From positions 1 to 19,362 of the forward strand of contig JBLNBX010000069.1 in NCBI GenBank assembly GCA_050260275.1: a stretch of 19,362 nt of DNA, written 5' to 3'. The notes beneath the pieces are model-generated. The model did not search any database. It was not told the DNA's origin and saw only the letters and a program-made list of their open reading frames with translations. Below are positions 7,605-15,105 of the stretch, in pieces; within the stretch, counting starts at the first letter, position 1, and each line of letters begins with the position of its first letter. The translations under genes and the position numbers were made by a program. This DNA is from DATMXS01 sp050260275. GTDB taxonomy: Bacteria; Acidobacteriota; Terriglobia; Bryobacterales; Bryobacteraceae.

Positions 7605-8381
7605 ATGACGGATCGCCTGAAGCTTGGCGACAGGTACTTCACGTCCCGGCTGCTGCTGGGAACGGGCAAGTTCTCCAGCACGGACGTGATGCTCCGCGCC
7701 GTTCGCGCCTCCGGTACTGAACTGGTGACCGTTGCTCTGCGCCGTTTCAACAGAGAGAAGGCGGAGGATGACGTCTTCGGGCCTCTGGCAACCCTGCCGG
7801 GAATCACCATCGTCCCAAATACGTCGGGCGCGATGAATGCGAAGGAAGCGGTGCGCGCGGCCATGCTCGGGCGCGAGTTGAGCGGCAGCTCTTTCGTGAA
7901 GCTGGAGATTCACCCCAACCCGCACCATCTGTTGCCCGACCCGATCGAAACCTATGAGGCCGCCAAGGTGCTCACCGCCGAGAACTTCCATGTGCTGCCT
8001 TACATGCCGGCCGACCCCGTTCTCGCGAAGAGGCTCGAGGATATCGGTTGCGCGGCCGTGATGCCGCTTGGCGCGGCCATCGGCAGCGGGCAGGGACTGG
8101 AGACGCTGGCGATGCTCAAGTTGATCATTCGTGACGCCGGCATCCCCGTGATTGTCGATGCCGGTCTGAGATCGCCCTCGGAAGCCGCGGCCGCGATGGA
8201 GCTGGGTTGCAGCGCAGTGCTGGTGAACAGCGCCATAGCCGCGGCGGAGAATCCCGAGCTGATGGCCGCCGCATTCGCAGCCGCCGTGAAAGCGGGCCGC
8301 GACGCGCGGTGCGCCGGGCTCATGCCCCGCAGCGAGATCGCCGTTGCAACCAGCCCGCTGACGGCTTTTCTCAACGAGTAG
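7605..8381 (+). CDS. thiG: Thiazole synthase ThiG
   Basis: Builds the thiazole phosphate of thiamine in the cytoplasm from 1-deoxy-D-xylulose 5-phosphate, ThiS-thiocarboxylate and dehydroglycine. The TIM-barrel protein shows the usual ThiG order: SRLLLGTGKFSS at 14-25, VTVALRR, then the Schiff-base Lys99 in FVKLEI (Lys96 of B. subtilis). Next come LLPDPIETYEAAKVL, VLPYMPADPVLAKRLED, GCAAVMPLGAAIGSGQGL and PVIVDAGLRSPSEAAAAMELG. The start at 7605 (MTDRLKLGDRYF) gives 258 residues, the normal family size. In-frame starts at 7518 (ATG) and 7470 (TTG) would add 29 or 45 residues of charged, unconserved-looking sequence, and no ribosome site decides between them. It is 4 nt upstream of thiH. No thiS, thiF or thiE is in view. 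Confidence 0.95.
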   Translation: MTDRLKLGDRYFTSRLLLGTGKFSSTDVMLRAVRASGTELVTVALRRFNREKAEDDVFGPLATLPGITIVPNTSGAMNAKEAVRAAMLGRELSGSSFVKLEIHPNPHHLLPDPIETYEAAKVLTAENFHVLPYMPADPVLAKRLEDIGCAAVMPLGAAIGSGQGLETLAMLKLIIRDAGIPVIVDAGLRSPSEAAAAMELGCSAVLVNSAIAAAENPELMAAAFAAAVKAGRDARCAGLMPRSEIAVATSPLTAFLNE

Positions 8382-8385
8382 AGCC

Positions 8386-9543
8386 GTGGCGCCGACTCTT
8401 CCAACCTGGTTGGACGGCCCGGCGTGGCGGCACGCCGTCGATACTGCCGATGAGCGGGCCGTCGAACAAGCGCTCGCCGCAGAACAGCCGGGCATCCGCG
8501 AGTTCGCCGCTCTTATCTCTCCGGCGGCCCAGCGCCTTCTGGAAGCCCTTGCGCAACGCGCCCGCGCGCTGACGGCGCGGCACTTCGGGCGGACAATCTC
8601 TCTTTACGCGCCGCTGTATCTTTCCAATTACTGCTGCTCGGGCTGTGTTTACTGCGGATTCGCATCGACGCGCAAGATTACCCGGCACAAGCTCACTCCC
8701 GATGAGATCGAAGCCGAGATGCAGGCCCTGAAGCGCATGGGCATAGAAGAAATCCTGCTGCTCACCGGCGAGAGAACTCCCCGGGTCGGCTACGAATACG
8801 TCCGGGCGTGTGTGGAACAGGCCGCTTCGCACTTCCATAGCGTGACGGTGGAAGTCTTCCCGATGACTACCGAAGAGTATGCCGGGCTCGCCGCGGCCGG
8901 CTGCACCGGCATGACGATCTATCAGGAGACTTACGACCCCGTCCGGTACGCACAACTGCACCCCTGGGGACCTAAGCGCGATTTCCTGGCGCGGCTGGAC
9001 GCCCCCGCGCGCGCGCTCGCTGCAGGCATCCGGACGGCCGGCCTGGGAGCGCTGCTCGGTCTGAGCGATCCGCTGCTGGACATGCTCTGCCTGTTCAGCC
9101 ACGCGACGTACCTCCGGCGGCGCTTCTGGCGAGGCGGCGTTTCCCTGTCTTTTCCACGCGTGCGGCCGCAGGAGGGCGGATATGCGCCGGATTTCTTCGT
9201 CGATGAGAGGTTGCTCGCGCAGATCATCTTTGCATTCCGTATCTGCCTGCCGGACGTGCCACTGGTCCTCTCCACCCGCGAGCGCGCCCGCTTCCGCGAC
9301 GGGATGGCAGGCGTGGGAATCTGCAAGATGAGCGTCGCCAGCCGAACTACGGTGGGCGGATACAACGGAGAATCGGCGACCTCCTCGGGGCAGTTCGAGG
9401 TCAACGACGGCCGCGACGCGGCTTCGTTCTGCGCCGCGCTGGAGCGCAAAGGCTTGCAGCCGGTGTTCAAGAACTGGGATGGCCTGTACCGCGAGGCGCC
9501 GCTCGAGCTTGGGGAGCCGCGGCAGACGAACGCTCAGGTCTGA
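8386..9543 (+). CDS. thiH: 2-iminoacetate synthase ThiH (radical SAM)
   Basis: Radical S-adenosylmethionine enzyme that cleaves tyrosine to dehydroglycine (2-iminoacetate) and p-cresol, feeding ThiG. The 385-residue length is typical. Key features: the [4Fe-4S] motif CX3CX2C at Cys83, Cys87 and Cys90 (NYCCSGCVYCGF), the following KITRHKLTPDEIEAE, ILLLTGE, VEVFPMTTEEYAGLAAAGCTG, and TIYQETYDPVRYAQLHPWGPK. Also present are the C-terminal barrel stretch GGVSLSFPRVRPQEGG and MSVASRTTVGGY. Start is GTG at 8386, 4 nt after the thiG stop, so the pair is probably translationally coupled. It needs flavodoxin/ferredoxin reduction and SAM; this oxygen-sensitive route differs from glycine-oxidase (ThiO) pathways. 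Its stop lies 2 nt from the stop of the convergent response-regulator gene. Confidence 0.96.
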   Translation: MAPTLPTWLDGPAWRHAVDTADERAVEQALAAEQPGIREFAALISPAAQRLLEALAQRARALTARHFGRTISLYAPLYLSNYCCSGCVYCGFASTRKITRHKLTPDEIEAEMQALKRMGIEEILLLTGERTPRVGYEYVRACVEQAASHFHSVTVEVFPMTTEEYAGLAAAGCTGMTIYQETYDPVRYAQLHPWGPKRDFLARLDAPARALAAGIRTAGLGALLGLSDPLLDMLCLFSHATYLRRRFWRGGVSLSFPRVRPQEGGYAPDFFVDERLLAQIIFAFRICLPDVPLVLSTRERARFRDGMAGVGICKMSVASRTTVGGYNGESATSSGQFEVNDGRDAASFCAALERKGLQPVFKNWDGLYREAPLELGEPRQTNAQV

Positions 9544-9545
9544 GA

Positions 9546-10943
9546 TCAGGCCCCCTGCCCCGGCCCAGCTTGCTCCTGCTCTTCGCGGATGCCGTACTTC
9601 TCCATGCGGTAGATAAGTGTTTTTCGGCTGAGGTCCAGGTACTTCGCCGCCTGGGTCTGGTTCCAGTTGAACTTCTTCAGCGCACGCAGAATCAGTTCCC
9701 TTTCGACAGCTTCGAGACTGATGCCCTCCTCAGGGAGATCGAGGTGGAGAGCATCGAGCGAGGGCCGCTCGCGGCGGAGGAAGTCGGGAAGATCGTTCAG
9801 CGTGATCTCGTCGCCGCGCGTCAAGACGACGAGCCGCTCGATGACGTTCTCCAGTTCGCGGATGTTTCCCGGCCAGCGATAGGCGCTGAAATACGGGAGC
9901 AGTGATGCCGGAAGCGTCAACTTCTCGCGCTTGTGTTTCACCTTGGTCTTGAGCAGGAAGTGATCGACAAGCTCGGGGATATCTTCGGCACGTTCGCGCA
10001 GCGGGGGCATCTCGAGCGGAATGACAGCGAGCCGGTAATACAGGTCCTCGCGGAACGTGCCGTCTTCGGTCATTGCGACAAGGTTGCGGTGTGTGGCAGC
10101 AATGACGCGCACGTCGACGATCTGCGGTTCGGTCGCGCCTATCTTCTCAATCTCGCCTTGCTGGAGGAGGCGAAGCAACTTCACTTGCAGCTCGAGAGGC
10201 AGCTCGCCGATCTCGTCCAGGAACAGCGTGCCGCCGTCCGCCAGCTCCACCTTGCCCTTCTTGTGCGCGGTCGCGCCCGTAAAGGAGCCCTTGAGGTGCC
10301 CGAACAGCTCCGATTCAAGCAGGTCCTTCGGAATGGCCCCGCAGTTGATCGTTACGAATGGCTTGTCCTTGCGCGGGCTGTTGAAGTGAATGGCCTTCGC
10401 GAGCAGCTCCTTGCCCGTCCCGGTTTCGCCGCGGATCAGCACGGTGGAGTCTGTCTGCGCGGCGCGCGAAGCCATGTCGAGAACGTACAGCAGGGCGCTC
10501 GAGCGGCCGAGGATGTGCTCGAAACCGTACTTGTCGTCAAGACTTGAGCGCAGCGTGCGGACTTCCTGAAGCAGCGTGAGGTGTTCCAGCGCGCGGTCAA
10601 GCACAATCTTCAGCTCGTCGATGTTAACGGGCTTCGTTACGTAATCGTATGCGCCGGACCGCATAGCCTCGACGGCTGTTTCGACCGCGCCGTACGCGGT
10701 GATCAGTACGACGATTACTTCGGGATACTCCGCACGGATGCGCTTGAGCAGATCCAGGCCGGACATGCCGGGCATCTTCAGATCGGTAAGCACGAGATCT
10801 ACCGGGACCGTCGCGAGCCGTTCGAGTGCCTCGGCGCCGCTCGCGGCGGCAGCGGCGTCGTAACCGCTCTGCTGAAGCTGCACCTGCATGACGCGGCGCA
10901 GGCTCTCGTCGTCGTCCACTACCAGGATGCGTTTTCTGATCAC
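9546..10943 (-). CDS. NtrC-family sigma-54-dependent response regulator
   Basis: 465-residue bacterial enhancer-binding protein with the full three-domain layout. Receiver about 5-117: acidic pocket DDD at 10-12, phosphorylation site Asp54 in LTDLKMPG, switch Thr82, Lys104 in TKP. Central AAA+ domain about 142-370: Walker A GETGTGKE at 172-179, the sigma-54-contact loop GSFTGA at 219-224 (Ser where GAFTGA has Ala), Walker B GGTLFLDE at 237-244, sensor region LYYRLAVIPLEMPPLRER, and YRWPGNIRELEN. C-terminal Fis-type helix-turn-helix about 424-450 (NWNQTQAAKYLDLSRKTLIYR). The start is GTG 10941-10943, overlapping the kinase stop as GTGA. The partner kinase and the divergent efflux operon with a sigma-54 promoter candidate suggest a ZraR/CusR-like job in metal response, by inference. 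Nearest alternatives are ZraR- or AtoC-like regulators. Confidence 0.95.
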   Translation of the reverse strand: MIRKRILVVDDDESLRRVMQVQLQQSGYDAAAAASGAEALERLATVPVDLVLTDLKMPGMSGLDLLKRIRAEYPEVIVVLITAYGAVETAVEAMRSGAYDYVTKPVNIDELKIVLDRALEHLTLLQEVRTLRSSLDDKYGFEHILGRSSALLYVLDMASRAAQTDSTVLIRGETGTGKELLAKAIHFNSPRKDKPFVTINCGAIPKDLLESELFGHLKGSFTGATAHKKGKVELADGGTLFLDEIGELPLELQVKLLRLLQQGEIEKIGATEPQIVDVRVIAATHRNLVAMTEDGTFREDLYYRLAVIPLEMPPLRERAEDIPELVDHFLLKTKVKHKREKLTLPASLLPYFSAYRWPGNIRELENVIERLVVLTRGDEITLNDLPDFLRRERPSLDALHLDLPEEGISLEAVERELILRALKKFNWNQTQAAKYLDLSRKTLIYRMEKYGIREEQEQAGPGQGA

Positions 10944-12028
10944 GCCTGTTCCCCGTGCCCGAGCGGCAACACAACACGGAACGACATTCCGCTTCCGGGA
11001 TTGCGGCGGGCCTCCATCTCCCCACCGTGCTGCGTGACGATCTGATGCGCCACCGACAGCCCAAGGCCTGTGCCGTGTTCCTTCGTAGTGAAGAACGGAT
11101 CGAAGATCCTGTCAAGATCGTCTGCGGGAATCCCCAGCCCGTCGTCCCTGACCCAAAGCTCTACGCCTGCGCCCGTCCGCGAGATGCCGAATTCCAGTGT
11201 TCCGCCCCGGGGCATGGCCTCAATTGCGTTGATCGCAAGATTCAGGATCACCTGCTTCATCTGTTCCGGATCGAGCTCGACCGGCGGCAACGAGGCCGGC
11301 GCGGATTTGCGAATGCTAACGCCACTTTGCTCCGCGGTGTGCGATACCAGCGCGGCCACGGAATCTACCAGCGCGGATAGGTCGGTGGGGCGGCGCTCCG
11401 GTTTGCGCGGACGCGCGAAGTTCAGAAGATCGGTCAGCAGGGCATTTACGCGCCGGGTCTCCTTGCGGATGATGCCGAGGAACTCGCGCTTTAGATCGTC
11501 CGAACTCTGCGGGTCGCCGAGAATATTGGCCGCGCCCTCGATGCTCCCGAGCGGGTTGCGGATCTCGTGCGCCAGCCCGGCCGAAAGCTGTCCTATGGCA
11601 GACAGCCGGTCGGCGCGCTTGATGTGCTCAAGGCTGTCCTGCAACTCCCGGTAGACTCTCTTCAGCTCCTCGGCCGTTCGCTGAAGCTCTTCGCGGCGGC
11701 GCCGTTCGCGGTCGGAGAGGGTTCCCGTGACAAGCCCCACCAGGAAGAACACGATGACTTCCGCGTACTGATTCACTTCGTAGTGCGGCGATCCGCGCCA
11801 GGCGAGCGCGATGTGAGGCAGGTAGGAGACGGCCGCGAATGCCGCCGAGGCCAGGCCGCCGCGCCACCCGAAGTAGATCGCCGCATAGACGATCGGCAGC
11901 AGGTACAGCCGCTGGAAGATGTTGTGCCAGAGGAAGAGGGACGTCGGAGTGAAGTAGTGCAGCAGGCTGGTGCACGCGATGCCGGCGGCCACCACCGCTA
12001 CACGTATCCACTTGATGTTCTTGTCCAA
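10940..12028 (-). CDS. Membrane sensor histidine kinase
   Basis: Partner kinase of the sigma-54 regulator. The N-terminal about 105 residues form roughly four membrane helices (WIRVAVVAAGIACTSLL, LYLLPIVYAAIYFGW, a Gly/Ala-rich third, YAEVIVFFLVGLVTG) with almost no periplasmic domain. A coiled-coil linker follows at about 106-140 (ERRRREELQRTAEELKR). HisKA has phospho-acceptor His154 in SAGLAHEIRNPLGSIEGA. The HATPase domain shows the N box NLAINAIEAM at 263-272, G1 DDGLGIP and G2 GTGLGLSVAHQI. The start is uncertain. TTG 12026-12028 has GAGGG 12 nt upstream and sits right before the first helix; GTG 12062-12064 adds 12 residues but lacks a ribosome site. The frame stays open to 12481, but that part reads like non-coding sequence. 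Signal unknown; NtrB/ZraS-type kinases are the closest architecture. Confidence 0.92.
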   Translation of the reverse strand: MDKNIKWIRVAVVAAGIACTSLLHYFTPTSLFLWHNIFQRLYLLPIVYAAIYFGWRGGLASAAFAAVSYLPHIALAWRGSPHYEVNQYAEVIVFFLVGLVTGTLSDRERRRREELQRTAEELKRVYRELQDSLEHIKRADRLSAIGQLSAGLAHEIRNPLGSIEGAANILGDPQSSDDLKREFLGIIRKETRRVNALLTDLLNFARPRKPERRPTDLSALVDSVAALVSHTAEQSGVSIRKSAPASLPPVELDPEQMKQVILNLAINAIEAMPRGGTLEFGISRTGAGVELWVRDDGLGIPADDLDRIFDPFFTTKEHGTGLGLSVAHQIVTQHGGEMEARRNPGSGMSFRVVLPLGHGEQA

Positions 12029-12159
12029 CTCTATCGGATTCCCTCTATAGATTATGTGATCCACAGGACCAGAGCGCGTTTCCGGGCCCCATCCGCCGTG
12101 CCGGATTGCCCTGTTTGAGGCAGTGCTGCCAGCCGGGTTGCCGCATTTCGGGCACACAG

Positions 12160-12236
12160 TCCGGATCTGACCGGCGCGCGGTGCGCGCGGCCCTGCGATC
12201 CCCAGGTAGTTGCGGCGGATCCGGATCGCGAACCGG
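12160..12236. repeat. Two-copy TCCGGATC...ACCGG element, possible enhancer site pair
   Basis: Copy 1 at 12160-12174 reads TCCGGATC-TG-ACCGG; copy 2 at 12220-12236 reads TCCGGATC-GCGA-ACCGG. The starts are exactly 60 bp apart, and copy 2 sits in the 10-base palindrome GATCCGGATC (12218-12227). Copy 1 lies about 105 bp before the predicted sigma-54 transcription start, in the range where NtrC-class regulators bind. The repetition is seen directly; binding by the neighbouring regulator is inference. Confidence 0.35.
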
Positions 12237-12240
12237 TGTT

Positions 12241-12256
12241 TGGCAGAGTGGCTGCA
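12241..12256 (+). promoter_or_regulatory. Sigma-54 (-24/-12) promoter candidate for the efflux operon
   Basis: TGGCAG-AGTGG-CTGCA matches the sigma-54 consensus TGGCAC-N5-TTGCA with the exact spacing. Only the sixth (C to G) and twelfth (T to C) bases differ; the invariant GG and GC dinucleotides are present. Transcription would start near 12267, giving a leader of about 99 nt before the channel gene. A sigma-54 activator gene (9546-10943) sits next to the divergent kinase, which makes a chance match less likely. Confidence 0.6.
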
Positions 12257-12327
12257 CTGTGAATGTCCTATGCAGCGCGCGGCCAGAGAGCCATCGCACG
12301 AGCGGTGAGAACCTCGTTCAGCGCGAT

Positions 12328-12347
12328 TCGCGGCGCGATAGCCGCGA
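12328..12347 (+). promoter_or_regulatory. Hairpin in the efflux operon leader
   Basis: TCGCGGC (12328-12334) and GCCGCGA (12341-12347) form a perfect 7-bp stem with loop GCGATA, extendable by a G-U pair. It ends just before the ribosome site AAGGGG of the gene starting at 12366. There is no U-tract, so it is not a classical terminator; it may stabilise or gate the leader. Confidence 0.35.
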
Positions 12348-12365
12348 GGAGTCGAAGGGGAAGCA

Positions 12366-13619
12366 GTGGTTCTGCGAACTGTATTGGTCCTGACGGTCTC
12401 AGCCGGCGCCCTCCTCTGGGCACAGGCTGTTGAGGAGCAGCTTGATCTCGACGAGCTGGTAGCCGAAGCTCTGGCGTACAACCCTGAGATAAGAGCGGCA
12501 CAAAAACGGTACGAGGCCAGCCGCCAGCGGTCTTCGCAGGAGAGCAGTCTTCCCGATCCCGTCGCTACGATCGGCTATGCCAGCTCCGGCAATCCCCTGC
12601 CTCTCGCCGGGATCGGACAGGCGCCGTCCGCGAATGCAGGCGCGATGCTCATGCAAGAGCTGCCATTTCCCGCGAAGCTGAAACTGCGGGGCCAGATCGC
12701 CGCAAAAGAATCCGCAGCGATCCTCGAGGACTATCACGCCGTTCAGTTGGACGTCGTGGCGCGCGTGAAGCAGGCATACTACAAGCTCGCCTATGCGCGC
12801 CAGGCTTCCGAGGCTCTGCGCAGGAACCGCGATCTGCTCGGCAGATTGCTCGAGGTTGCCGAGGCGCGATATGCGGTGGGCAAAGCCGGCCAGCAGGACG
12901 TGCTGAAGGCGCAGACAGAGCTGAGCATTCTCGAAACCCGGTTGATTCAGCTCCAGCAGGAGATCGCGGTAAGTGAAGCCGAGATCAACAGCCTTCTGAA
13001 CCGCCACCCGCAAACTCCTCTCGGCCACCCTACCAGCACCGAACCGAAACAGCTCACGCTCACCCTGGAGGAGCTATCCGAGGCGGCACGGCGCAATGCG
13101 CCACTGTTACTGCGCGAGCAGAGGATGGTGGAGCGCTCACAACAGGCTCTCAACCTCGCACGCAAGGACTTCTACCCCGATCTGATCCTGAACGGCGGTT
13201 ACTACGACATGGGTCGCATGCCGTCGATGTACGAGTTCAGCGTAGGGCTGAAGTTACCTATATTTGCCTGGCGAAAGCAGCGCGCGAAAGTTAACGAGGA
13301 ACGGGCGCTTCTCCAGGCCGCCGGCAAGAGCTATGAAGCGGCAGCGCAGGAACTCGCTTTCAAGTTGAAGGAAGACTACTCAGCCGCAAGCGCTGCCTAC
13401 AAGCTGATGGAGCTCTACCGTAAGACCGTGGTGCCGCAAGCAAGCCTCGCGCTCGAATCGTCGCTGGCCGCCTACGAGACTGGCGCAGTGGATTTCTTAA
13501 CCGTGTTGTCAAACTTCAGCAGAGTCCTGGAGTACGAGGTGAACTACTACGAGGCGGTGCGGAACTACGGCGCCGCTCTGGCCCGCCTGGAAGCGCTTAC
13601 GGGACGGCGTCTGACTTAG
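12366..13619 (+). CDS. Outer-membrane efflux channel (TolC/CusC/CzcC family)
   Basis: 417-residue outer-membrane factor forming the exit duct of a tripartite metal efflux pump. Signal peptide about 1-20 (MVLRTVLVLTVSAGALLWAQ); no lipobox, unlike E. coli CusC. Two tandem OEP repeats are visible. The first covers about 26-210, opening with LDLDELVAEALAYNPEIRAAQ and with coiled-coil helices ASEALRRNRDLLGRLLEVAEARYAVGKAGQQDVL. The second covers about 225-415, opening with LTLEELSEAARRNAPLLL and closing with AYETGAVDFLTVLSNFSRVLEYEVNYYEA. The intervening strand PDLILNGGYYDMG and FSVGLKLPIFAWRKQRA are typical. Start is GTG at 12366 with AAGGGGAAG upstream. First gene of the efflux operon, 10 nt before the adaptor gene. 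Family assignment is firm; the metal specificity comes from the pump. Confidence 0.94.
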   Translation: MVLRTVLVLTVSAGALLWAQAVEEQLDLDELVAEALAYNPEIRAAQKRYEASRQRSSQESSLPDPVATIGYASSGNPLPLAGIGQAPSANAGAMLMQELPFPAKLKLRGQIAAKESAAILEDYHAVQLDVVARVKQAYYKLAYARQASEALRRNRDLLGRLLEVAEARYAVGKAGQQDVLKAQTELSILETRLIQLQQEIAVSEAEINSLLNRHPQTPLGHPTSTEPKQLTLTLEELSEAARRNAPLLLREQRMVERSQQALNLARKDFYPDLILNGGYYDMGRMPSMYEFSVGLKLPIFAWRKQRAKVNEERALLQAAGKSYEAAAQELAFKLKEDYSAASAAYKLMELYRKTVVPQASLALESSLAAYETGAVDFLTVLSNFSRVLEYEVNYYEAVRNYGAALARLEALTGRRLT

Positions 13620-13629
13620 TGAGGTGGCA

Positions 13630-15105
13630 ATGACACCGATTCGGCTGTTGCTGAGCGTCTTACTTCTCGCGGCGGTTTTCCTCGGCGGCTATTTGTCCGG
13701 CAGTTGGTCCGCAGGCCGCGGCGCCGCTGCCGGGAAAGATGGAAGAAAGATCCTCTACTACTATGACCCGATGCACCCGTCCTATCGATCGGACAAGCCG
13801 GGCATAGCTCCCGATTGCGGGATGAAACTGGAGCCGGTGTACGCCGATGAAGGACCCGACCTGCCTTTGCAGGAAGCCAAGGGCAAGATACTGTATTACC
13901 ACGACCCGCAAGATCCAGATTACCGGTCCGACGTTCCGGGACTGAATCCAGAGACGGGGAACGATCTCGAGCCGGTCTATGAAAACGACGCCTCCGCGAT
14001 GCCGGTTGGCACCATCCAGATCAGTCCCGACAAGCAGCAGTTAATCGGCGTTAAGTTCGGAGTGGCCGAGTTCACCAGTGGGACACGGCAGATCCGCGCC
14101 GCCGGCAAGGTGGCTTACGATGAGACCCGCATTGCCCACGTACACACGAAGATAGAAGGCTGGATTGACAGTGTCTTCGTGGACTTCACCGGCAAACTGG
14201 TGAAGAAGGGCGAGCCGCTTCTGAGCATATACAGCCCGGAAATGCTGGCCGCGCAGCGTGAGTTCCTCATCGCGGCAAGAGCCCGCGATCTGATGAAAGA
14301 CAACCCGCTGAAGAGCGCCTATACCGTGAGCGAATCGCTGATGGACGCCGCGCGCCAGCGGATGCGCCTCTGGGATCTGAGCGACGAGCAGATCGATAGG
14401 GTTCTGGAGACGGGGCAGCCGATCAAGAACGTCACGCTTTACTCGCCGATAGCTGGTTTCGTAACGGAGCGAAAGGCCTTCCCCAACCAAAAAGTAAGTC
14501 CGGAAGACGACCTTTACACCATTGCAGATCTCAGCCGCGTGTGGATCATGGCTGACGTTTACGAGTACGAGGCTGGTGCCATCCGTGTCGGGCAAAGCGC
14601 CCGCATCTCACTCGCATACGATCCGAACCGGCAGTTCCAGGCGAAGGTGGACTATATCCAGCCCGAGCTGGACCCTTTGACACGCACTCTCAAAGTGCGT
14701 TTGGGGGCATCCAATCCAGGGTTCTTCCTGAAGCCTGAGATGTTCGTCGATGTCACCTTCACCATCCAGGAGCCCCGCCGGCTTTCCGTCCCGGTTGAGG
14801 CCGTGCTGGATGCGGGCGAGCGAAAGACGGTGTTCGTGGACCGTGGCAACGGCTTCTTCGAGCCCCGCCAGGTGACTGTCGGCGAGCGCAGCGGAGGCCG
14901 CGTAAGTATCCTAAGCGGGCTGCAGGCGGGCGAGCGGATCGTGACCTCCGGTAATTTTCTGGTCGATTCCGAGAGCCAGCTAAAGGCAGCCGCCGCGGGG
15001 ATGGGCGGCATGGCCGGACATCAGCACGGGGCGGGCGCCGTGCAGCAGCCGAAGGTCCAAACAGCGCACCCCGGTCACGGCGCCGGGGAACACGCCCATG
15101 ATTGA
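13630..15105 (+). CDS. cusB: RND periplasmic adaptor, CusB-like, with doubled heavy-metal-binding motif
   Basis: 491-residue membrane-fusion protein linking the inner-membrane pump to the channel. Start ATG 13630 (GAGG 6-9 nt upstream); an in-frame GTG at 13624 is possible. N-terminal hydrophobic anchor about 5-23. Residues 40-71 form a heavy-metal-binding domain (DPMHP, SDKPG, PDCGMKLEPVY) with Met48, His49, Cys63 and Met65. Residues 86-117 repeat it (21 of 32 positions identical by eye), but these become Gln94, Asp95, Thr109 and Asn111. Then come beta-barrel/lipoyl/hairpin parts: TKIEGWIDSVFVDFTGKLVK, YSPEMLAAQREFLIAARA, LYSPIAGFVTERKAFPNQKV, IADLSRVWIMADVYEYEA. The C terminus is Met/His-rich with six His in the last 28 residues. 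Overlaps the pump gene by 8 nt. Cu/Ag handling is inferred from motif and pump. Confidence 0.94.
   Translation: MTPIRLLLSVLLLAAVFLGGYLSGSWSAGRGAAAGKDGRKILYYYDPMHPSYRSDKPGIAPDCGMKLEPVYADEGPDLPLQEAKGKILYYHDPQDPDYRSDVPGLNPETGNDLEPVYENDASAMPVGTIQISPDKQQLIGVKFGVAEFTSGTRQIRAAGKVAYDETRIAHVHTKIEGWIDSVFVDFTGKLVKKGEPLLSIYSPEMLAAQREFLIAARARDLMKDNPLKSAYTVSESLMDAARQRMRLWDLSDEQIDRVLETGQPIKNVTLYSPIAGFVTERKAFPNQKVSPEDDLYTIADLSRVWIMADVYEYEAGAIRVGQSARISLAYDPNRQFQAKVDYIQPELDPLTRTLKVRLGASNPGFFLKPEMFVDVTFTIQEPRRLSVPVEAVLDAGERKTVFVDRGNGFFEPRQVTVGERSGGRVSILSGLQAGERIVTSGNFLVDSESQLKAAAAGMGGMAGHQHGAGAVQQPKVQTAHPGHGAGEHAHD

Larger units (their letters stand above)
12065..12365. other. Divergent control region between sensor kinase and efflux operon
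   Basis: About 300 bases without a convincing gene, separating the two-component system from the efflux operon. It contains, in order, two copies of a TCCGGATC-ACCGG element, a sigma-54 promoter candidate and a leader hairpin, each listed separately. No strong sigma-70 promoter is obvious for either direction. An AT-rich patch TAATCTATAGA just before the kinase start could serve as a -10 for the kinase gene. Confidence 0.6.

Noticed and set aside
7347..8495. Long minus-strand open frame opposite thiG
   Set aside because: It mirrors thiG codons, has no recognisable domain, and thiG is certain.
9541..9552. Bidirectional terminator between thiH and the response regulator
   Set aside because: The stop codons are 2 nt apart and only a short CTGA-GA-TCAG palindrome is present, without a GC stem and U-tract.
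12029..12481. In-frame extension of the sensor kinase with a CPKCGNP motif resembling half a zinc ribbon
   Set aside because: Only one Cys pair is present, the rest is Arg/Ser/Ala-rich noise-like sequence, it crosses the sigma-54 promoter candidate and the 5' end of the channel gene, and the kinase's first membrane helix begins right after 12028.
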